From positions 1-64,000 of the forward strand of contig NZ_FNAF01000002.1 in NCBI RefSeq assembly GCF_900101835.1: a DNA stretch of 64,000 nucleotides, in the 5' to 3' direction. The position numbers were made by a program, and so were the translations under genes. Numbering within the stretch: position 1 is the stretch's first letter; every line of letters begins with the position of its first letter. Shown one piece after another: positions 1 to 8,728 of the stretch. The stretch is from Peptococcus niger. Lineage in GTDB: Bacteria; Bacillota; Peptococcia; Peptococcales; Peptococcaceae. The notes below the pieces were generated by a model. That model was not told the origin of the DNA. It worked only from the letters and a program-made list of their open reading frames with translations, and ran no database searches.

Positions 1-2583
1 CCGACCCCGGAAGCAGCAGAGAACTTCAAAGACCCTGCTTGGAACGTGGAAGGCAATCCTTGGGACCAAGCCATTACGAAAGCAACCGAATTTAAAGCCA
101 GTGCAACCAGTTCCACCTTCGACAAGGCAAACATCACCGGCATTGAAGTCACTAAAGACCCGACCACGATGACCTACACCGAAGGCGACAAACCGAAGCA
201 CGACGGCATCAAAGTCAAACTCACCGACAAAAACGGCAACACCGTTGAAGTTGAAAAAGACAAACTGGCCGACTACGGCGTTACCGTCACCCCGGCCGAA
301 GACAAAGGCCTTACCGTTAAAGACAACAACGGCAAGCCCTTCGTTGCCAAAGTCAACGGAAAAGATGCCGGCGGCCAAGCGAAAGAACTGACCGCCAACG
401 GCAAGACCAACATCACCGTCAATCCGAAGAACTCGGATAAAGACGTCATCCCCTTCGAACCGTCCGATCCGACCAAGCCGGCAGACAAAGACGACCCCAA
501 CATCCCGACAACAGATGACAAGAACAACCCCATCAATCGGGAAGACTACGTCGTCATCGGCTTCAAAGTCAGCCCGGACAACTCGGGAAGCTTAACCCTG
601 GGCGAACAAAAAGACAAAGCAGTCATCTCCGCCCTGGTTAAAAAAGATAGCGAATGGGCAAAAGTCACCCTGCCGATTACTAACGACGGTAACGACTACA
701 CCTTCTGGCACTGGGATAACGCCCCGGCAGACAAAGTCGCCGAGGGACAAGTACGCATCGCCAGCTTCATCAAATCCGGCGATGAAATCAGCCCGAATGA
801 GACGAACCCCTTGCCAAAAGACTTCCACAAAGTCACCGTCGCCAAAGGCACCGGCGTCGCAAATAATGATCTCTTCGGCAAAACCTACGCCGTCAAGAAA
901 GACGACACACTAGCCCAAGATAAGTTCCCGACACTAGAAGTTTCAGACGCTACAAAATACAAAGACCCTGCATGGAATGTAACAGATCCGTGGACCGTCC
1001 CTGTAGCAGATACTGATGTGACCTATACGGCCAGTGCCACCAGTACGGCCTTTGATGCAAGCAACGTGACAGATATGACGGTTAAAACCCAACCGAAACT
1101 TGACTACGTCGAAGGCAGCGCCGACAATGGCAAACTCAACCTGAGCAGCTTAGTCGTTACCTTGACCGACAAAAACGGCAACACCCAAGACGTACCCTTT
1201 GCGAAGTTAGACGACTACGGCATCACCGCCGACCCGGCCAATGGCACCGATCTTACCGTCGATGCCAACAACGGCAAGCCGGTTACATTGACCAAAGGGA
1301 ACTTAACGGCAACAACGGAGAACTTGCAGGTTACTAAGCCCGCTGATAAACCGACCATCACCAATCCTGCCGCCAAGAATGAACCCGGCAAGGATTCCAC
1401 GACGGTAACCGGTAAGACGACGCCGAAAACGGAAGTCACCGTTAAGGACAAGGATGGTAAGGAAATCGGCAAAGGTAACTCCGACGAAGATGGTAACTTC
1501 TCCATCGATACCAACCCGAAACAAAATCCGGGTACGGAAGTGACTGTTACTCCGAAGGACGGTACTCCCGCAAAAGCTACGGTTACGGAAGAATCCGCTC
1601 CGGCAAAACCGACCATCGATCAACCTTATGTCGGCGATAAAACCATCAGCGGTACAGGTGAACCGGATGAGATGCTTGTCGTAACGGACAAAGACGACAA
1701 TCTGATCGCCGAAATACGTGTCGGCAAAAACGGCAAGTGGTCTGTCGATGTACCCACGAACAAACCGCTGAAGAAGGGCGATGAAATTACCGCCACTCAA
1801 GATGGCGTTTCCGTTACAGCAACCGTTAAAGCTAAAACCAGCTCCGGTGGTAGCAGTGGCGGCGGATCCGTTATTCCGTCCAAGCCCGAACCCAAACCGG
1901 AAAAACCGTCTGAAGGCGATTTGAACAAAGCCGACCACTACCAATACCTCGTTGGGTATCCGGACGGGACCTTTGCTCCCAACCGGGGCATGACCCGGGC
2001 TGAAGTGGCCACCATGTTCACCCGTCTCTTAAAAGACCGCCCCGTTAAAGGTAAGGCTTATAAGGTCGCTCTGAGCGACGTTCATGCCGGCGACTGGTAT
2101 GCCGATACCGTCGGCTATGCCGTCGAAAAAGGCATTGTCTCCGGCTACCCGGATGGCAGCTTCAAACCGAACCAAGCCATTACCCGGGCAGAATTTGCCT
2201 CCATTGCCTCCCGCTTTGCTGAACTTACTGAAAGCAAAGACCTGAGCTTCAGCGATCTGGACGCAAGCTACTGGGGCTACAAGGCCATCCGCCTGGCAGC
2301 TTCCAACGGTTGGATTTCCGGCTATCCGGATAACACCTTCCGTCCGGAACAAGCCATCACCCGCGCAGAAGTGACCTCCATCACCAACCGCATGCTCAAT
2401 CGCAGTGCAGACCTCGATTGGATCAATGCGCACAGTGCTAAAGTCATCCACTTCAGCGACGTGAGCGCCGGCGACTGGTTCTTTGAACCGGTCATGGAAG
2501 CCACTATGGGCCATGACTTTACCCGCGAAAAAGACGGTAAAGCTGAAAAATGGACCGGTCTGAACGACAAGACCTTTATTTAA
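1..2583 (+). CDS. SLH-domain surface protein, 5' end outside window
   Basis: Secreted cell-surface protein held on the wall by C-terminal S-layer homology domains. The reading frame is open from the first base, so the N-terminus and signal peptide lie upstream; 860 residues are visible. Two long related repeats (about residues 8-135 and 320-450) share the pieces DPAWNV, SATSSTFD/SATSTAFD, LTDKNGNT and DYG(V/I)T. Two smaller Ig-like modules beginning KPTI follow, then a Gly/Ser linker, a Pro-Lys stretch, and three SLH domains, each with a GYPDGTF-like motif and a TRAE motif. Lysine/aspartate-rich composition is usual for such stalks. The ligand or function of the exposed part is unknown. SLH domains bind pyruvylated wall polysaccharide, which fits csaB at 38642. 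Confidence 0.9.
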   Translation, partial: PTPEAAENFKDPAWNVEGNPWDQAITKATEFKASATSSTFDKANITGIEVTKDPTTMTYTEGDKPKHDGIKVKLTDKNGNTVEVEKDKLADYGVTVTPAEDKGLTVKDNNGKPFVAKVNGKDAGGQAKELTANGKTNITVNPKNSDKDVIPFEPSDPTKPADKDDPNIPTTDDKNNPINREDYVVIGFKVSPDNSGSLTLGEQKDKAVISALVKKDSEWAKVTLPITNDGNDYTFWHWDNAPADKVAEGQVRIASFIKSGDEISPNETNPLPKDFHKVTVAKGTGVANNDLFGKTYAVKKDDTLAQDKFPTLEVSDATKYKDPAWNVTDPWTVPVADTDVTYTASATSTAFDASNVTDMTVKTQPKLDYVEGSADNGKLNLSSLVVTLTDKNGNTQDVPFAKLDDYGITADPANGTDLTVDANNGKPVTLTKGNLTATTENLQVTKPADKPTITNPAAKNEPGKDSTTVTGKTTPKTEVTVKDKDGKEIGKGNSDEDGNFSIDTNPKQNPGTEVTVTPKDGTPAKATVTEESAPAKPTIDQPYVGDKTISGTGEPDEMLVVTDKDDNLIAEIRVGKNGKWSVDVPTNKPLKKGDEITATQDGVSVTATVKAKTSSGGSSGGGSVIPSKPEPKPEKPSEGDLNKADHYQYLVGYPDGTFAPNRGMTRAEVATMFTRLLKDRPVKGKAYKVALSDVHAGDWYADTVGYAVEKGIVSGYPDGSFKPNQAITRAEFASIASRFAELTESKDLSFSDLDASYWGYKAIRLAASNGWISGYPDNTFRPEQAITRAEVTSITNRMLNRSADLDWINAHSAKVIHFSDVSAGDWFFEPVMEATMGHDFTREKDGKAEKWTGLNDKTFI

Positions 2584-2623
2584 GGGCAAGTTGTTGAGAT
2601 TGGCGTCTAAGGGACGTTAAACC

Positions 2624-2664
2624 AAGCGCACCGCTTGCAATTCTTGCAGGCGGTGCGCTTTTTT
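2624..2664 (+). terminator. Rho-independent terminator after the SLH gene
   Basis: An 11-bp GC-rich stem (AAGCGCACCGC with GCGGTGCGCTT) is followed by a T run. Confidence 0.85.
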
Positions 2665-2786
2665 GCCTGGCCGGCCCGGAGCCGGAGCGGTTGGTCCGGG
2701 CTGGGGGATGGCTGCCGGATAGGGGCGAGGGGGGATTTGGTTGTAGCTTAGCTGTCGTTTATTGGTAAAAAATGACTGCCGGCATA

Positions 2787-2815
2787 TTGGATTAGGCGGT
2801 TCCCTTTGATACAAT
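2787..2815 (+). promoter_or_regulatory. Sigma-A-type promoter for the acyltransferase gene
   Basis: TTGGAT and TACAAT are separated by 17 bp, about 30 bp before the start codon. The GC-rich 120 bp before it hold no recognisable gene. Confidence 0.55.
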
Positions 2816-2845
2816 ACAATGAAGAACGATTTATGAAAGGGACCT

Positions 2846-4786
2846 ATGATGCAAAAGAAAAAAGCGTATTACCCGGCCTTGGAAACCATGCGGATTATAG
2901 CCATTGCCGGGGTGGTGGCGTATCATTATTATCCTCAATACCTGCCGGGCAGCTTTATTGGGGTGGATATTTTCCTGGCCCTGTCGGGCTTTTTGCTGGC
3001 GCGGTCTTTGCAGGCCAAGTATGAGGAGGGGGTGCCGCTCCGGTACGGGGCCTTTTTGTTGAAGCGGGTCAAGCGCCTGTGGTGGCCGCTTTTCTGGATG
3101 CTCTTGCTATCGGTTGCCTTTATCAACCTGGCGGCGCCGTCTTTTTTGTATAACATCCGGATGACGGCCCTTAGCGGGCTGACCTTTACCAACAATTGGT
3201 GGCAGATCCAGCAGGGGTCGTCTTACTTTGCGGACTTTGTCCACCCGTCGGCTTATACCCACTTGTGGTATGTGGCGCTGATCATGCAGGTGCTGGTGGT
3301 TCTTCCGCTGGTGATGCGGGGGGGCCAGCGGCTCTTGGGCAACCCTTACCGGCTGGCGGGGCTCTTGGGCCTCTTAGCGCTGGCCAGTGCGCTGGCGATG
3401 GGGGTCCTGTATGTGCCCTCGGGCGACCCGTCGCGGGTATATTATGGGACGGATACCCGGGCTTTTGCCGTCTTGATTGGGGCGGTCGGCGGGCTCTTGT
3501 CTGAAGCGCGGTTTGGCGACTTGCTGGGCCGGCGCTGGCCGGTCTTACGCCGCCTGCCGATGGGGGATGTTTTGACCCTAGTCGGCTTGGGCGGGTTGAT
3601 GATTTTGGCCTTTCACTTGATGGACCAGAGTAGCTTTACCTACCGGGGTGGTTTGGTCCTGGCGGCCTTGGCCTCTACGGTGACCTTTTTAGGGCTGACG
3701 GCCCGCAGTGCTGTTTTGGGGCACTTGCTGTCCTGGAAACCCCTGGTGGCGCTGGGCAACCGCACCTATGCGATATACCTGTGGTACTACCCGGTTTATG
3801 CGGTCAGCGGAACTGTGCCAAATCTGCAAAAATGGCCGCCGGTCCAATGGCTGATTTTGCTGGCCCTTGGACTCCTCACCCATTCCCTGGCAGAAGGGCT
3901 TTTAGGCCGTCGGCTCATGGTGACGGTAAAAGCTGTTCCCTCGCTTTTTTCAGATGGATTCAGCAAGGCCAGCTTGCAGGACGGGATCCGTCGCTGGCCG
4001 GCGCGGGCTCTGGCCCTGCTTTTGCTGGTGCTGATGGTTCTTTCAGCGACCATCGGTCTGGTGCGGGCCCCGGCGGGGAAAAATCAGACGGTGGCTGAAA
4101 TGCAGGCGCAACTGGCGGAGACGCAGAAAAAACTGGAGGCCCGGCAAAAGGCGGCGGCCCGGGAAGAAGTGGCGGAAATTGGCGCCATTGAAGGGCTTTC
4201 CGATGAGCAGCGCCTGTTTGCCGCCAAGGCGGATGTGACCTTTATTGGCGATTCGATTTTACTGAGTGCGGCCCAGCCCCTGGCGGAAGCCTTCCCCAAG
4301 GCGGTCATTGACGGGCAGGTCGGCCGGCAGCTGAACCAGAGCGGAGAGGTTGTTGACCGCCTGGTACAGGACAACCGGCTGGCACCGACGGTGGTCCTCG
4401 TTCTCGGGTCAAACGGGCCCTTTACGGAAGAACAGTTGACGGCACTGACCAATAAACTGGGCAAGCGGAAGCTCTACTTTGTCAACACCCATGTGGCCCG
4501 CCAGTGGCAGGACGATGTGAACGCCATGTTGACGGCCTATGTGAAGGCGCATAAAAATGCCCGGCTGATCGACTGGAAATCGCTCATTGAGCAACATCCG
4601 GACTGGCTTTATGAGGACAACACCCACTGCAACCCGGAGGGGGCCCAGGGCTTTATGCAACTGGTGGTGCAGAACCTTTATGACGATGCAGGTTCTTCTG
4701 TCGGGAAGGGACATAAAGCACATAAAAGCGATGGAAAAAGCAGCGATAAGGGCGTTCATTCATCGGCAAAAGACAAGAAAAATTAA
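2846..4786 (+). CDS. oatA: OatA-like peptidoglycan O-acetyltransferase (acyltransferase-3 plus SGNH domain)
   Basis: Two-domain membrane enzyme expected to move acetyl groups from inside to outside the membrane and onto cell-wall glycan, a modification that gives lysozyme resistance. The N-terminal 370 residues form a polytopic acyltransferase-3 domain, with the conserved His in VVAYHYYP and the GVDIFLALSGFLL segment. A last membrane helix (about 395-410) and a short coiled stretch lead to an extracellular SGNH hydrolase domain: GDS at 468-470, LGSNG, and the DxxH pair D591/H594. Length (646) is close to known OatA proteins. ATG 2846 and 2849 are both possible behind GAAAGGG. A different envelope polymer as acceptor cannot be excluded. 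Confidence 0.8.
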   Translation: MMQKKKAYYPALETMRIIAIAGVVAYHYYPQYLPGSFIGVDIFLALSGFLLARSLQAKYEEGVPLRYGAFLLKRVKRLWWPLFWMLLLSVAFINLAAPSFLYNIRMTALSGLTFTNNWWQIQQGSSYFADFVHPSAYTHLWYVALIMQVLVVLPLVMRGGQRLLGNPYRLAGLLGLLALASALAMGVLYVPSGDPSRVYYGTDTRAFAVLIGAVGGLLSEARFGDLLGRRWPVLRRLPMGDVLTLVGLGGLMILAFHLMDQSSFTYRGGLVLAALASTVTFLGLTARSAVLGHLLSWKPLVALGNRTYAIYLWYYPVYAVSGTVPNLQKWPPVQWLILLALGLLTHSLAEGLLGRRLMVTVKAVPSLFSDGFSKASLQDGIRRWPARALALLLLVLMVLSATIGLVRAPAGKNQTVAEMQAQLAETQKKLEARQKAAAREEVAEIGAIEGLSDEQRLFAAKADVTFIGDSILLSAAQPLAEAFPKAVIDGQVGRQLNQSGEVVDRLVQDNRLAPTVVLVLGSNGPFTEEQLTALTNKLGKRKLYFVNTHVARQWQDDVNAMLTAYVKAHKNARLIDWKSLIEQHPDWLYEDNTHCNPEGAQGFMQLVVQNLYDDAGSSVGKGHKAHKSDGKSSDKGVHSSAKDKKN

Positions 4787-4798
4787 CAGTTGTTGATG

Positions 4799-4818
4799 AA
4801 GGGCTACAAGCCCTTTAC
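4799..4818 (+). terminator. Weak hairpin after the acyltransferase gene
   Basis: AAGGGCT and AGCCCTT pair across a 3-nt loop, followed by only a short T stretch. It may be an inefficient terminator. Confidence 0.35.
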
Positions 4819-4844
4819 AGGGGCCTTATTAGCAGGCACAAAAC

Positions 4845-4873
4845 TTGCAATTCACAAGGGCTTAGGCTATAAT
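4845..4873 (+). promoter_or_regulatory. Promoter of mltG
   Basis: TTGCAA and a perfect TATAAT lie 17 bp apart. A strong AAGGAGGT ribosome site stands before the ATG. Confidence 0.75.
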
Positions 4874-4907
4874 TCTTTAAGATATTAAACCATAAGGAGG
4901 TCTGCTC

Positions 4908-6056
4908 ATGCCGGAAGTATCCAGCGAGCGCCTTGAGCGCCGTTGCGCCGAACGCGCGGCCCGTCGCAAACGTCGGCGGAAGCGGCGTTTTAAGATTGGC
5001 TGCAGCGCATTTCTCTTACTCATCCTCTTGGCCTTTGTTGCCGTCGGGGTGCGTATGATTCAAGTTAATCAGAATACCCAGGAGATGGAAGCGGACAAGA
5101 AACCGGCCATTTCCGTAACCATTGAAGAGGGTGAAAAGGTTAGCGATATCGCCGCTAAACTGGAAAAAGAAGGCGTGATTAAAAACGCAGGTCTTTTTAA
5201 ACTTTATGTCCGGGTGAAAAACGAAGGGGCCGACTTTAAGGCTGGGACCCACATGTTTGCCGAAAAGATGTCTATGAAAGCCGTAGTTAAGGAGCTGAAA
5301 AACGCTTCAGGTGGTGGTGCCGGCGTGGTCAAAATCCTGGTCCGTGAAGGCACAACCCTTAAAGAAATTGCCGCAGCGGTGGAAAAGGCCACCGGCATTC
5401 CCAAGAAAGAATTTATGGCCCAGGTGACGGATAAGGCCTTCGTCAAGAAAATGGTGGACCGTCATCCGGATTTGTTGACTGATGTTGCCTCCTCTGAGGG
5501 CGTCCGTTATACGCTGGAAGGCTATCTCTTCCCGGCGACCTACGATTATAATTTAAAAGAGGGGTTGCCGTCGCTGATTACCCAGATGGTGGACAAGTGC
5601 GCGGAAGTGGTCAAGCCCTTTGAGGCAGACATTCAAGCCTCCGGCCATTCAGTGAATGAAATCATGGCCATGGCCTCTTTGATTGAAAAAGAAGGGGTTA
5701 CGACCAAGGACCGGCAGCAGATTTCCTCTGTTTTTTACAATCGGATTGCGCAGGGGATGCCCATCCAGTCGGATATTTCCATTCTTTATGCCCTAGGGAC
5801 CCACAAAGAAGTGGTTACCTTTAAAGATTTGGAAGTGGATTCGCCCTACAACCTGTATAAGAACAAGGGCTTGCCGCCGGGCCCGATGAATTGCCCGTCG
5901 GAAGAGGCCATTGACGCCGCCGTTCACCCGGCGGATACGAACTATATTTACTTCTATGCCGACCTGAAAACCGGTAAGGTTTACTTTACCGATGATTATG
6001 AGCAACACCTGGCCTGGCAGGAAGAGTATGAAAAGAACGGCACCATTGCCGGATGA
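4908..6056 (+). CDS. mltG: Endolytic murein transglycosylase MltG (YceG family)
   Basis: Membrane-anchored lytic transglycosylase that cuts nascent peptidoglycan strands and so limits glycan chain length. The 382-residue protein has a very basic cytoplasmic tail (about 1-30, many Arg), one membrane helix (about 32-50), a LysM-like region with VTIEEGEKVSDIA, and the catalytic YceG domain. The family signature ASLIEKEG is present with the presumed catalytic Glu at 260 (or 262), followed by SVFYNR, the QSD motif, SPYNLYKNKGLPPGP and the C-terminal YFYAD segment. All expected elements are intact. It is transcribed alone between its own promoter and terminator. Confidence 0.93.
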   Translation: MPEVSSERLERRCAERAARRKRRRKRRFKIGCSAFLLLILLAFVAVGVRMIQVNQNTQEMEADKKPAISVTIEEGEKVSDIAAKLEKEGVIKNAGLFKLYVRVKNEGADFKAGTHMFAEKMSMKAVVKELKNASGGGAGVVKILVREGTTLKEIAAAVEKATGIPKKEFMAQVTDKAFVKKMVDRHPDLLTDVASSEGVRYTLEGYLFPATYDYNLKEGLPSLITQMVDKCAEVVKPFEADIQASGHSVNEIMAMASLIEKEGVTTKDRQQISSVFYNRIAQGMPIQSDISILYALGTHKEVVTFKDLEVDSPYNLYKNKGLPPGPMNCPSEEAIDAAVHPADTNYIYFYADLKTGKVYFTDDYEQHLAWQEEYEKNGTIAG

Positions 6057-6093
6057 CCCGGTCCGCAACCAGGGGCCAAATAAAGGGCCTTAC

Positions 6094-6132
6094 AGCTGCC
6101 TTGAGGGCAATCCCCCTCCAGGCAGCTTTTTT
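6094..6132 (+). terminator. Terminator of mltG
   Basis: A GCTGCC...GGCAGC stem with a G-rich/C-rich inner arm is followed by six Ts. Confidence 0.85.
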
Positions 6133-6351
6133 GTGCCTTGAAAGGGCAGCTGGGCCGGCGGAACAGGGGGTTGGTGCAAGGGGGGGGAGACCTGGCGGTG
6201 GCCGGTGGGCCGGTCCTTGTGGACAGACGGGGCGGACTTGGCCCGTCTGCGGTTATGGCAGCAGGGGCGGCGGGGCAGGTGGCCCTGCCGATAAGCTGAG
6301 GACCTTTGTCGCCTGGCCGAGGATAGGCGCCGGCAGCAGGGCTGACGGCCC
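6133..6351. other. G-rich gene-free stretch
   Basis: Very G-rich on the + strand with no credible coding region: the open frames here are Gly/Arg/Pro-rich and run across the mltG terminator. I found no RNase P, tmRNA or SRP RNA signature in it. One imperfect reverse-strand DnaA box (TGTGGACAG) occurs near 6219. Confidence 0.5.
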
Positions 6352-6624
6352 TTGTCCACAGGCGGGCTGGCGGATGAGAAGGCGGCAGACCCCTTTAAAC
6401 CGGGGCTTGGTCGGAAGGGGGCTGGGTTTATCCCCATTATCCACAGGTCATCCACAGGCTTGCACACAAAACTATGCACAAGGGCCAAAAAGCGCCGTCA
6501 AGGGGTTTGCCGAGGCGAACATGCCATCCCCCTGTCAAAAGCCCTTGACCAATAGGGTTGGCGGATTGTCATTGAATTGTTACAAAAAGGCTGTTTTACC
6601 CAGCTTATCCACAAGTTATCCACA
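6352..6624. promoter_or_regulatory. Cluster of DnaA boxes
   Basis: Three perfect TTATCCACA boxes lie at 6437-6445, 6605-6613 and 6616-6624. One-mismatch copies are TTGTCCACA (6352-6360), TCATCCACA (6448-6456) and CTATGCACA (6472-6480). All point the same way. The last two perfect boxes are 11 bp apart centre to centre, and an AT-rich tract follows. This is the arrangement of a DnaA-binding region. Whether it is the replication origin or a titration/regulatory site is not shown: dnaA, rpmH and gidA are not nearby. Confidence 0.7.
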
Positions 6625-6723
6625 ATCTGGGGAAAACAGCTGTTTTCTTTAGCAATTGACAAGGTTTTGATATCCCCTTGACCTTTAGCAGCTATAATCA
6701 TACTTGATATGGATATTTGAGAG

Positions 6724-6752
6724 TTGACAAAGACCCGTTTAGCATGAATAAT
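6724..6752 (+). promoter_or_regulatory. Candidate ackA promoter
   Basis: TTGACA and AATAAT lie 17 bp apart, 41 bp before the start codon. A TATAAT at 6693-6698 without a well-spaced -35 is an alternative. Confidence 0.4.
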
Positions 6753-6792
6753 AGATAGAAGTGACCTATAAATCTCAGGAAGAGGTGGAAGA

Positions 6793-8037
6793 ATGTTAGT
6801 ATTGGTTATCAACAGCGGGAGTTCTTCTTTGAAGTTCCAATTGCTGGACATGGAAACCGAAGAAGTGATCTCTAAAGGCGTTGTTGAAAGAATCGGCTCT
6901 CGTCAGAAAGCCAACATTACCTTGCAGGCCAAGGGCTTGAAGGTGAAAGAAGAACAGGATATCCCCAACCACCGCGTGGCCGTTGCCCGGGTGGTAGACG
7001 GTTTGCTCATCGGTGAATTGAGCGTGCTGAATTCGCTGGAAGAAATCGGGGTTGTCGGACACCGCGTCGTTCAAGGGGGTACCACCTTTGACCACGCCAT
7101 TTGCTTGGACAAGAATGTTATCAGTAAAATCCGTCAATACAGCTCCATTGCGCCCTTGCACAATCCGCCGGCTTTGGCCGGGATTGTTGCCTGCCAGGCC
7201 CACATGCCCGGGATTCCACAAGTGGCGGTCTTTGATACGGCCTTCCACCACACCATGAATCAAGAGCATTATATGTATGGCATCAACTATGAGGACTATG
7301 AAAAATTCGGCGTCCGCCGTTATGGCGCCCACGGGACCAGCCATAAATACGTGGCAAACGAATTGGCCAAGGCCATGGGTAAGGACATTCGTGATCTGAA
7401 ACTGATCACCTGTCACCTGGGCAACGGGGCCTCCATTACCGCTGTTGAAGGCGGTCAAGTGGTGACTACGTCCATGGGTTTTACCCCCTTGGAAGGTTTG
7501 ATGATGGGGACCCGGTCCGGGGACATTGACGCCGCAGCGGTGCTTTTCCTGATGGAACACAAACAGATGGACGTCATCCAAACCGACGATTATTTGAACA
7601 AGCAGTGCGGTCTTTTGGGCATCAGCGGCATCTCTAATGACTTCCGCGACATTGAAGCCGCCATGGATGAAGGCAATGAACGCGCCACCCTGGCCTACAA
7701 CATGTTTGTCTTGAAGGTGCGCGAGTACATCGGCCGGTATGTGGCCCTGATGAACGGGGTAGACGGGATTGTCTTTACCGCCGGGATCGGTGAAAATGAT
7801 GACCGGGTTCGGGCTTCCATCTGCCGTGATTTGGACTACCTGGGCATTGAAATTGATGAAAGCAAAAATGCCGGTTGCCGTGAACGTCGTGAATTGACCA
7901 AGGAAGGCGCACGGGTGCGCACCTTTGTCATCCCGACCAACGAAGAATTGGCCATTGCGCGTGAAACCATCGAAAGTTTGATCAAATACCCTTGCGACTG
8001 TCTGAGCAAGGACGATGTCCAAGACGACGATTTTTAA
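6793..8037 (+). CDS. ackA: Acetate kinase
   Basis: Converts acetyl phosphate and ADP to acetate and ATP, the energy-yielding last step of acetate fermentation, in the cytosol. The family signature is at the very N-terminus (LVINSGSSSLKFQLLD), with the substrate-loop HRVVQGG, the catalytic region TCHLGNGASI, GTRSGD, and the C-terminal FTAGIGEN. Length (414) is slightly above the usual 400 because of a short Cys/Asp-rich tail. An AGGAAGAGG ribosome site precedes the ATG. The usual partner pta is not adjacent, so the phosphotransacetylase must be encoded elsewhere. The gene stands alone, directly downstream of the DnaA-box region. Confidence 0.96.
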   Translation: MLVLVINSGSSSLKFQLLDMETEEVISKGVVERIGSRQKANITLQAKGLKVKEEQDIPNHRVAVARVVDGLLIGELSVLNSLEEIGVVGHRVVQGGTTFDHAICLDKNVISKIRQYSSIAPLHNPPALAGIVACQAHMPGIPQVAVFDTAFHHTMNQEHYMYGINYEDYEKFGVRRYGAHGTSHKYVANELAKAMGKDIRDLKLITCHLGNGASITAVEGGQVVTTSMGFTPLEGLMMGTRSGDIDAAAVLFLMEHKQMDVIQTDDYLNKQCGLLGISGISNDFRDIEAAMDEGNERATLAYNMFVLKVREYIGRYVALMNGVDGIVFTAGIGENDDRVRASICRDLDYLGIEIDESKNAGCRERRELTKEGARVRTFVIPTNEELAIARETIESLIKYPCDCLSKDDVQDDDF

Positions 8038-8067
8038 GCCGTCAGAGCAAGCTTTAAGCATATAAAG

Positions 8068-8099
8068 AAGCTCCCATGCCATTTGCATGGGAGCTTTTT
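8068..8099. terminator. Bidirectional terminator between ackA and the GNAT gene
   Basis: AAGCTCCCATGC pairs with GCATGGGAGCTT, followed by Ts in the + direction; A-rich sequence on the other side lets it serve the convergent gene. Confidence 0.85.
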
Positions 8100-8111
8100 G
8101 TATGCGCAGGG

Positions 8112-8618
8112 TTAATCCAGCTTGTAGTTGGCGGTTTTATACCAGAATTGACATTTTTCACGATCGCCGCTCCGCCAAGCGGGGGTGCCGCGCGGGACCT
8201 CGGCGATGCCGTCAAACCGGCCCTTGAGATTTTCCAGGGTCCGCCGGGAGGGGGCGTTGTCCGGGTCACAGGTGATGAGGACCGTTTCCATCTTCAGGCG
8301 ATAGGCGAAGCCCAAGAGGAGGCGGGCCGCCGCCTGGGCGTAGCCGTGGCCGCGATAGCTGGGAAAAATGCGGTAACCGATGTGTCCCGCATAGGCGATT
8401 TCTTCCGCCCAGCCCCAGCGCAGGTCGCACATGCCCATCAGGTCCCGGTCCTGGTTGTAAATCGAAAAGAACCAGCAGGGCAGACGGGCCACATAGGCAG
8501 AGCCGTAGCTGTACCGGGTCAGGACCAATTGCAGGTCATCGGTGGCCAGGTCTTCGTATAAAATTTCGGGCCGGTCGGGTTTGCTGTGGAACAGCAGCCG
8601 TCTGATGGTATCGCTCAT
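8112..8618 (-). CDS. GNAT-family N-acetyltransferase
   Basis: Predicted cytosolic acetyl-CoA-dependent N-acetyltransferase of the RimJ/RimL-like type. The acetyl-CoA-binding segment is visible as IFPSYRGHGYAQAAARLLL (about residues 87-105), preceded by the beta strand around YAGHIGYRI and followed by a typical VLITCDPDNAPSRRTLENL helix. The chosen ATG (MSDTIRR) sits behind AAAGGAGG on the minus strand; an in-frame start 16 codons upstream lacks a ribosome site. The substrate cannot be told from sequence. It converges on ackA and shares its terminator. Confidence 0.8.
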   Translation of the reverse strand: MSDTIRRLLFHSKPDRPEILYEDLATDDLQLVLTRYSYGSAYVARLPCWFFSIYNQDRDLMGMCDLRWGWAEEIAYAGHIGYRIFPSYRGHGYAQAAARLLLGFAYRLKMETVLITCDPDNAPSRRTLENLKGRFDGIAEVPRGTPAWRSGDREKCQFWYKTANYKLD

Positions 8619-8728
8619 GAGCAGCCTCCTTTCTTTTAGAATACCCTCCGAGGGCCCGTTCGTCAATAAAAAGACAGGGGGGCGGGTATGTGGAAGGCAA
8701 AAGAAGCTTGCGAAAAAGGAGGAAGGGT

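Noticed and set aside
1303-1944. Antisense open frames inside the SLH gene
   Set aside because: They reflect the repetitive codon pattern of the real gene and encode low-complexity Phe/Gly/Val-rich products.
6053-6652. 199-codon open frame between mltG and ackA
   Set aside because: It runs through the mltG terminator and the DnaA boxes and is a Gly/Arg/Pro-rich product without motif.
6133-6792. Structural RNA (RNase P, tmRNA or SRP RNA) in the long spacer
   Set aside because: None of the conserved sequence signatures of these RNAs could be found on either strand.
6796-8088. 430-codon open frame antisense to ackA
   Set aside because: It is the mirror of a strongly conserved acetate kinase, has no ribosome site or recognisable motif, and its composition follows ackA codon bias.
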